NCBI GenBank assembly: GCA_965203915.1
Contig: OZ241918.1
Coordinates: forward strand, 682,001 to 746,000
Length of the DNA: 64,000 nt
Source: JASGCL01 sp965203915
GTDB lineage: Bacteria; Pseudomonadota; Alphaproteobacteria; JASGCL01
Direction: 5' to 3'
Part shown: in pieces, positions 60,895-64,000 of the stretch
Position numbering within the stretch: position 1 is the first letter of the stretch
How the letters are laid out: every line of letters begins with the position of its first letter
Translations under genes and position numbers: made by a program
Notes under the pieces: generated by a model
Databases searched by the model: none
What the model was told of the DNA's origin: nothing
The model's input: only the letters and a program-made list of their open reading frames with translations

Positions 60895-62130
60895 TTATTT
60901 GGCCAATGCGGCAACCTCCACCATCATATCCCAAATGGCTTTGTAATGGTTGGTGGCGTCGTTGTCTTGGGCTAGGCTGAAAAAACCAATCACGATGCCG
61001 CTGGTTATATCGGCGAACAAATATTGCCCGCCGTATCCCGCGTGGGCCAGGGCACGGCCGTTGGTTTGGGTGTGGTTGGCGTAGCGGTAATCGTCAATCC
61101 CCGCCCACGCTACACCCTTGGCGGTTAATGTTTGTTGGGTGAAATCTTTGTTGCCGACCATTTTACCATCCACCCCCACGCCGCCGCGCGATAACAATAA
61201 CCCGTAGCGTAGCAGGTCGCGCAGGGTGAGGCACGCCCCGCCGTCCATCACGGGCACGCCGTGGCGGTCGCAACTCATAGCCATTTGGCCTTCTATCCCC
61301 GCGGCGTCGACAATATCGGCCAGGTGTTGGCGCAATGGGCGTTTGCTAACCCGTTCGACAGCCCATGCCAGGACGTCGGTGTTGGCGTCTTTGTATTTTG
61401 CATATGGGGTGGGTGGGGTTTGGTTGGTGTTTTGAATACGGCACAGGAAATCGCGTTGCAGGACTTCTTGGTTTGGGTTTTTGGGTAATTGCCAGCCCAT
61501 GGCTTCGGAATGTTCGTAATAATCTAATGTTGCTTGGTTTTCGTTGTAATCATTTTCAACATCCATATTTAACAATTGTTGAATGGTGGCATGGTCATAA
61601 CCACTACCCAATTCGGGGATGATGGATTTTATTTCTTGGTCAAGGGCGATAAGACCATCGGCCAACGCGCGCCCCACCATCATATGCACCATGGTTTTGG
61701 TGATGGATTGCAAAGAATGGGGTTCGTCACGCGGGTAATCAGGCGCGTAAGATTCGAACAGAATATGGTTGCCGCGCGCCACGCCCATGGCGGTGAAGGA
61801 CGGGTCGGCGATTAATTTTTTAACCGACGGTAATTGGGCAATAACGGCGTGGCGAGAATCAGATGATGGCGTGGGGGTAAGGCGCAACACCCGCGCGGCA
61901 CGAAATGTCAACCCATAACGGTGCAGGCGTGAAAACCGTTGCAATGAACCGCGGCGGTTGGCGGGCAAATGCCAATTGGCATCGGGCGCGTTGGGTGCGG
62001 GTGTGTTGGTTGCGGGTGCGGTGGGCGCGGGTGTGGTGGTTGCGGGCGCGTTGGTTGTGAGCGCGTTGGGCGCGCCGACAATTTCCAAGTCGGGGTTGGG
62101 GTAGGTTTCGGGCAAATGCTTCATTGTCAT
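60895..62130 (-). CDS. Serine hydrolase of the beta-lactamase/transpeptidase-like family
   Basis: A 411-residue protein with the class C beta-lactamase/esterase fold. The catalytic SxxK is in LQSITKTMVHMM (near residue 142), and YKDANTDVLAW (near 245) stands for the YxN motif. GHAGYGGQYLF-like ALAHAGYGGQYLFAD near 360 is the HxG region. No signal peptide is seen, so it is probably cytoplasmic. The N-terminus (about 20-50) consists of Ala/Thr/Pro/Asn repeats encoded by a 15-bp tandem repeat. Relatives include esterases and 6-aminohexanoate hydrolase-type enzymes; the substrate is unknown. It precedes xseA by 9 bases. Confidence 0.85.
   Translation of the reverse strand: MTMKHLPETYPNPDLEIVGAPNALTTNAPATTTPAPTAPATNTPAPNAPDANWHLPANRRGSLQRFSRLHRYGLTFRAARVLRLTPTPSSDSRHAVIAQLPSVKKLIADPSFTAMGVARGNHILFESYAPDYPRDEPHSLQSITKTMVHMMVGRALADGLIALDQEIKSIIPELGSGYDHATIQQLLNMDVENDYNENQATLDYYEHSEAMGWQLPKNPNQEVLQRDFLCRIQNTNQTPPTPYAKYKDANTDVLAWAVERVSKRPLRQHLADIVDAAGIEGQMAMSCDRHGVPVMDGGACLTLRDLLRYGLLLSRGGVGVDGKMVGNKDFTQQTLTAKGVAWAGIDDYRYANHTQTNGRALAHAGYGGQYLFADITSGIVIGFFSLAQDNDATNHYKAIWDMMVEVAALAK
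61981..62070. repeat. 15-bp tandem repeat (six units) in the serine hydrolase gene
   Basis: Six imperfect 15-base units run from 61981 to 62070, G/T-rich on the plus strand, encoding 5-residue Ala/Thr/Pro/Asn repeats. The frame is kept because the unit length is a multiple of three; unit number may vary between strains. Confidence 0.85.
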
Positions 62131-62216
62131 AAAGACAATCTAGCATGATTCTTTAAAAAAAGTTTGCAGTCTTTGCCGAATCGCATCATATTTTATTATA
62201 TAAAGGGGAGCGGGAC

Positions 62217-63026
62217 ATGCCTCAAAGCCAAAAATTAAGTAAAAAAGAGATTATCCAAATTTTGTTTAACAATTGTAAAAATAAAGGCGACTTTATTTTT
62301 CATAACAATGATATTAAACAAATTTCTCAGGGAACTTTTAGCAATCAATTTGATGTTACAAAAATTGATTCTTCTCACAAACTGCCAAAGGTTTTAAAAG
62401 ATAATAATTATGGTTTGATACATTTAGGTGGGGGATACCATCAATTTATTCATGGTATTGACAAACTTTTTCATTCATTTGAACCAATTCAGAAAACAAT
62501 CAATTGGCAATATCAAAAAAGCTTATTAAATAATTATGGCACAAGTGAAAGCAATCTTTTGTCGGTTGCTAACAACCAAAGAATTTTGCATGATTTTGTT
62601 TTTGGTAAAGATTGCGATTTTAATCACGCTGATATTAGAAAAAGACCCAAGACTTACCTCCCATTTCCAACAGGACACCCCATGAAATATAAATTGGGTG
62701 ACGAAACCGTAGAAACAAAATCTATGAGAATGCAAATTGACCTTGCGATAGAATATCAAGGGGTGGTAGGTGTTTTTGAAGCCAAGAATGGCACGCCAAC
62801 CGATTTTTCTATTTATCAAATTTTTAATCCTTGCTATTATTATCACCAGGCAAAAAAAGACGAAAGAATAAACGGTTTGTTGAAAGAAATTTATGGCATT
62901 TATGTTACTCGCCCCCAACCAACTTCTAATGTTATCAATTTATGGCAATACCGATTTAAGAAGCCAGAAGACATGGGGTCTATTGAATTTATAAAATCTG
63001 CAAGTTATGTTCTTATTCAGGAGTAA
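62217..63026 (+). CDS. Probable type II restriction endonuclease (PD-(D/E)XK-like)
   Basis: A 269-residue protein I do not recognise as a named family. The pattern QIDLAIEYQGVVGVFEAKNG (about 173-192) supplies D175, E188 and K190, a D-x(12)-E-x-K active site of the PD-(D/E)XK nuclease fold, and E111 could be the further acidic residue on the preceding helix. The N-terminal 100 residues resemble a small winged-helix DNA reader only loosely. It precedes a methyltransferase gene by 5 bases on the same strand, the typical arrangement of a restriction-modification pair. The DNA is clearly more AT-rich than the preceding genes, consistent with transfer. Recognition sequence unknown. Confidence 0.65.
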   Translation: MPQSQKLSKKEIIQILFNNCKNKGDFIFHNNDIKQISQGTFSNQFDVTKIDSSHKLPKVLKDNNYGLIHLGGGYHQFIHGIDKLFHSFEPIQKTINWQYQKSLLNNYGTSESNLLSVANNQRILHDFVFGKDCDFNHADIRKRPKTYLPFPTGHPMKYKLGDETVETKSMRMQIDLAIEYQGVVGVFEAKNGTPTDFSIYQIFNPCYYYHQAKKDERINGLLKEIYGIYVTRPQPTSNVINLWQYRFKKPEDMGSIEFIKSASYVLIQE

Positions 63027-63031
63027 TTATA

Positions 63032-63868
63032 ATGAAAGAATTATCTTATAACAAAGTTTTTAATGACGACGTCATTAAGGTGTTGAAGGGCTTGCCCGAT
63101 GAATCGCTTGATATGGTCTATGGCGACCCTGATTATAATGTTGGTATTAATTATCATGGCAGCGATTATACAAAAAAATGGGATGATTATATTGATTGGT
63201 ATATAGAACTAACGCGCGAATCCCTTCGCGTTTTAAAGCCAACTGGTAATTTATTCATGATGAATTACCCCAAGCAAAATGCCCATTTGCGCGTAAAATT
63301 TTTAGACCAGCATGCCTACGATGTGCAAGATTATGTTTGGGTTTATAATACCAATGTTGGTCATACGCCGCGCCGTTTAACCACCGCCCACCGTTCCATT
63401 TTGCATGCAACCAAAAGCAAAGACAATCATTTCTACAAAGACGCCATCGCTGTGCCCTACCAAAATCCAAACGATAAAAGAATTCAACAACGAATCAAAG
63501 ATGGGCATCTAGGGCGGATGCCTTATTCATGGTTTTACTATGACCTTGTTAAAAATGTTTCAAAAGATAAAACATTTCACGCATGCCAAATTCCTTTGCC
63601 TTTGGTTGAGATGCTTATAAAATCCTGCACCAAAGAAGATGATAAAATTTTTATTTTATTTGGTGGCAGTGGTTCGGAATTGGTGCTTTGTAAAAAATTA
63701 TTACGCCAATTTATTTCTTGCGAACTAAACGAAGAATATTATCAAATGATTCTTGACCGATTAGCGAATGATGGAAAAATTAAAGAGCAATACAAACTAC
63801 CATTGCAACAAAGACAAGCACAGTTGGATATGGACGAATACAAACAAGAATCTGGTTGGTTGCTCTAA
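63032..63868 (+). CDS. DNA methyltransferase, beta-class N6-adenine/N4-cytosine type
   Basis: A 278-residue SAM-dependent DNA methyltransferase. Motif IV, GDPDYNVGINYHG (about 31-43), comes before motif I, ILFGGSGSE (about 208-216), so the order is beta-class. The usual (D/N/S)PP(Y/F) reads DPDY here; D32 and Y35 are kept but the second proline is Asp. CELNEEYYQMI (about 230-240) matches the segment after motif I that positions the cofactor. The region between (about 100-180) should be the target-recognition domain. It forms a pair with the upstream nuclease gene. Whether it makes 6mA or N4mC, and its site, is not determined. Confidence 0.88.
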   Translation: MKELSYNKVFNDDVIKVLKGLPDESLDMVYGDPDYNVGINYHGSDYTKKWDDYIDWYIELTRESLRVLKPTGNLFMMNYPKQNAHLRVKFLDQHAYDVQDYVWVYNTNVGHTPRRLTTAHRSILHATKSKDNHFYKDAIAVPYQNPNDKRIQQRIKDGHLGRMPYSWFYYDLVKNVSKDKTFHACQIPLPLVEMLIKSCTKEDDKIFILFGGSGSELVLCKKLLRQFISCELNEEYYQMILDRLANDGKIKEQYKLPLQQRQAQLDMDEYKQESGWLL

Positions 63869-63874
63869 TATTTT

Positions 63875-64000
63875 TTAAGGGTTGCGACTTCTTACGCAAA
63901 CTTCCACATCTTCATCAAAGGCAAAATCCAAACCCTCTTTGGTAATAAGGGTTATGCTACCGTCTTTCGTTTTTATAGCCGCTTCAAGATATAGGTCATA
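63875..64000 (-). CDS. 3' end of an unidentified gene (runs off right edge)
   Basis: On the minus strand 41 codons are open from the window edge to TAA at 63877-63875, ending in acidic DFAFDEDVEVCVRSRNP. The start and most of the protein are outside the window. No family is recognised. It converges on the methyltransferase gene with 6 bases between the stops; the T run at 63871-63876 lies between them. Confidence 0.45.
   Translation of the reverse strand, partial: YDLYLEAAIKTKDGSITLITKEGLDFAFDEDVEVCVRSRNP

Noticed and set aside
1..64000. CRISPR arrays, insertion sequences, integrases, attachment sites, origin of replication
   Set aside because: No regularly spaced repeats, transposase or integrase frames, or DnaA-box clusters were seen on reading both strands.

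Overview
The window is chromosomal DNA of an alphaproteobacterium. The class assignment rests on a circularly permuted two-piece tmRNA gene, a plant/alphaproteobacterial-type glutamate-cysteine ligase, a Suf-only iron-sulfur operon headed by an Rrf2 regulator, and cell-division proteins of alphaproteobacterial type. I cannot place it below class from sequence alone. Genes are tightly packed, often with ATGA or TAATG overlaps. I saw no insertion sequence, prophage or CRISPR array.

Left part (1-17.6 kb), mostly minus strand: the 5' three-quarters of lpxB; the permuted ssrA (tmRNA) gene with its own promoter and terminator; divergent recG; then rph, an initiator tRNA, a GFA-domain protein, pncC, a Tat-exported unknown protein, rpsT, gshA, rsmE, gpmI, the suf operon (rrf2-sufB-sufC-sufD-sufS-sufT) and trmB.

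Middle part (17.7-38.5 kb), plus strand: an exported ankyrin protein, then a complete division and cell wall (dcw) cluster mraZ-rsmH-ftsL-ftsI-murE-murF-mraY-murD-ftsW-murG-murC-murB-ddl-ftsQ-ftsA-ftsZ, followed by an ftsB-like gene. The cluster makes lipid II from UDP-MurNAc and assembles the divisome. Its promoter carries MraZ-type repeats lying on the -10 region. FtsZ has a very long acidic linker and an atypical C-terminal peptide. Downstream lies a cobalamin riboswitch in front of cbtB-cbtA (cobalt uptake), then der.

Right part (41-64 kb): a small membrane protein; a divergent oxyR/katA pair sharing a recognisable OxyR operator; an AMIN/amidase_3 cell-wall amidase with a long disordered stretch; a four-gene polyamine-type ABC transporter; yciB and recO converging; a 459-bp gene-poor stretch with a consensus sigma70 promoter ahead of a CorC/CNNM-family gene, DUF2889 and folA. 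A long minus-strand run follows: serine hydrolase, xseA, an M23 endopeptidase, yaaA, a tungstate-type permease and ATPase without a binding protein, and a VTT-domain membrane protein. At the right edge an AT-rich restriction-modification pair (PD-(D/E)XK-like nuclease plus beta-class methyltransferase with DPDY) looks horizontally acquired, followed by the 3' end of an unidentified minus-strand gene.

The observations most worth a second look are the unannotated-family R-M pair, the FtsZ tail, the MraZ-box/promoter overlap, the tmRNA T-loop and initiator tRNA stem variants, and the strong promoter that fires into a 330-bp leader before the corC-like gene.
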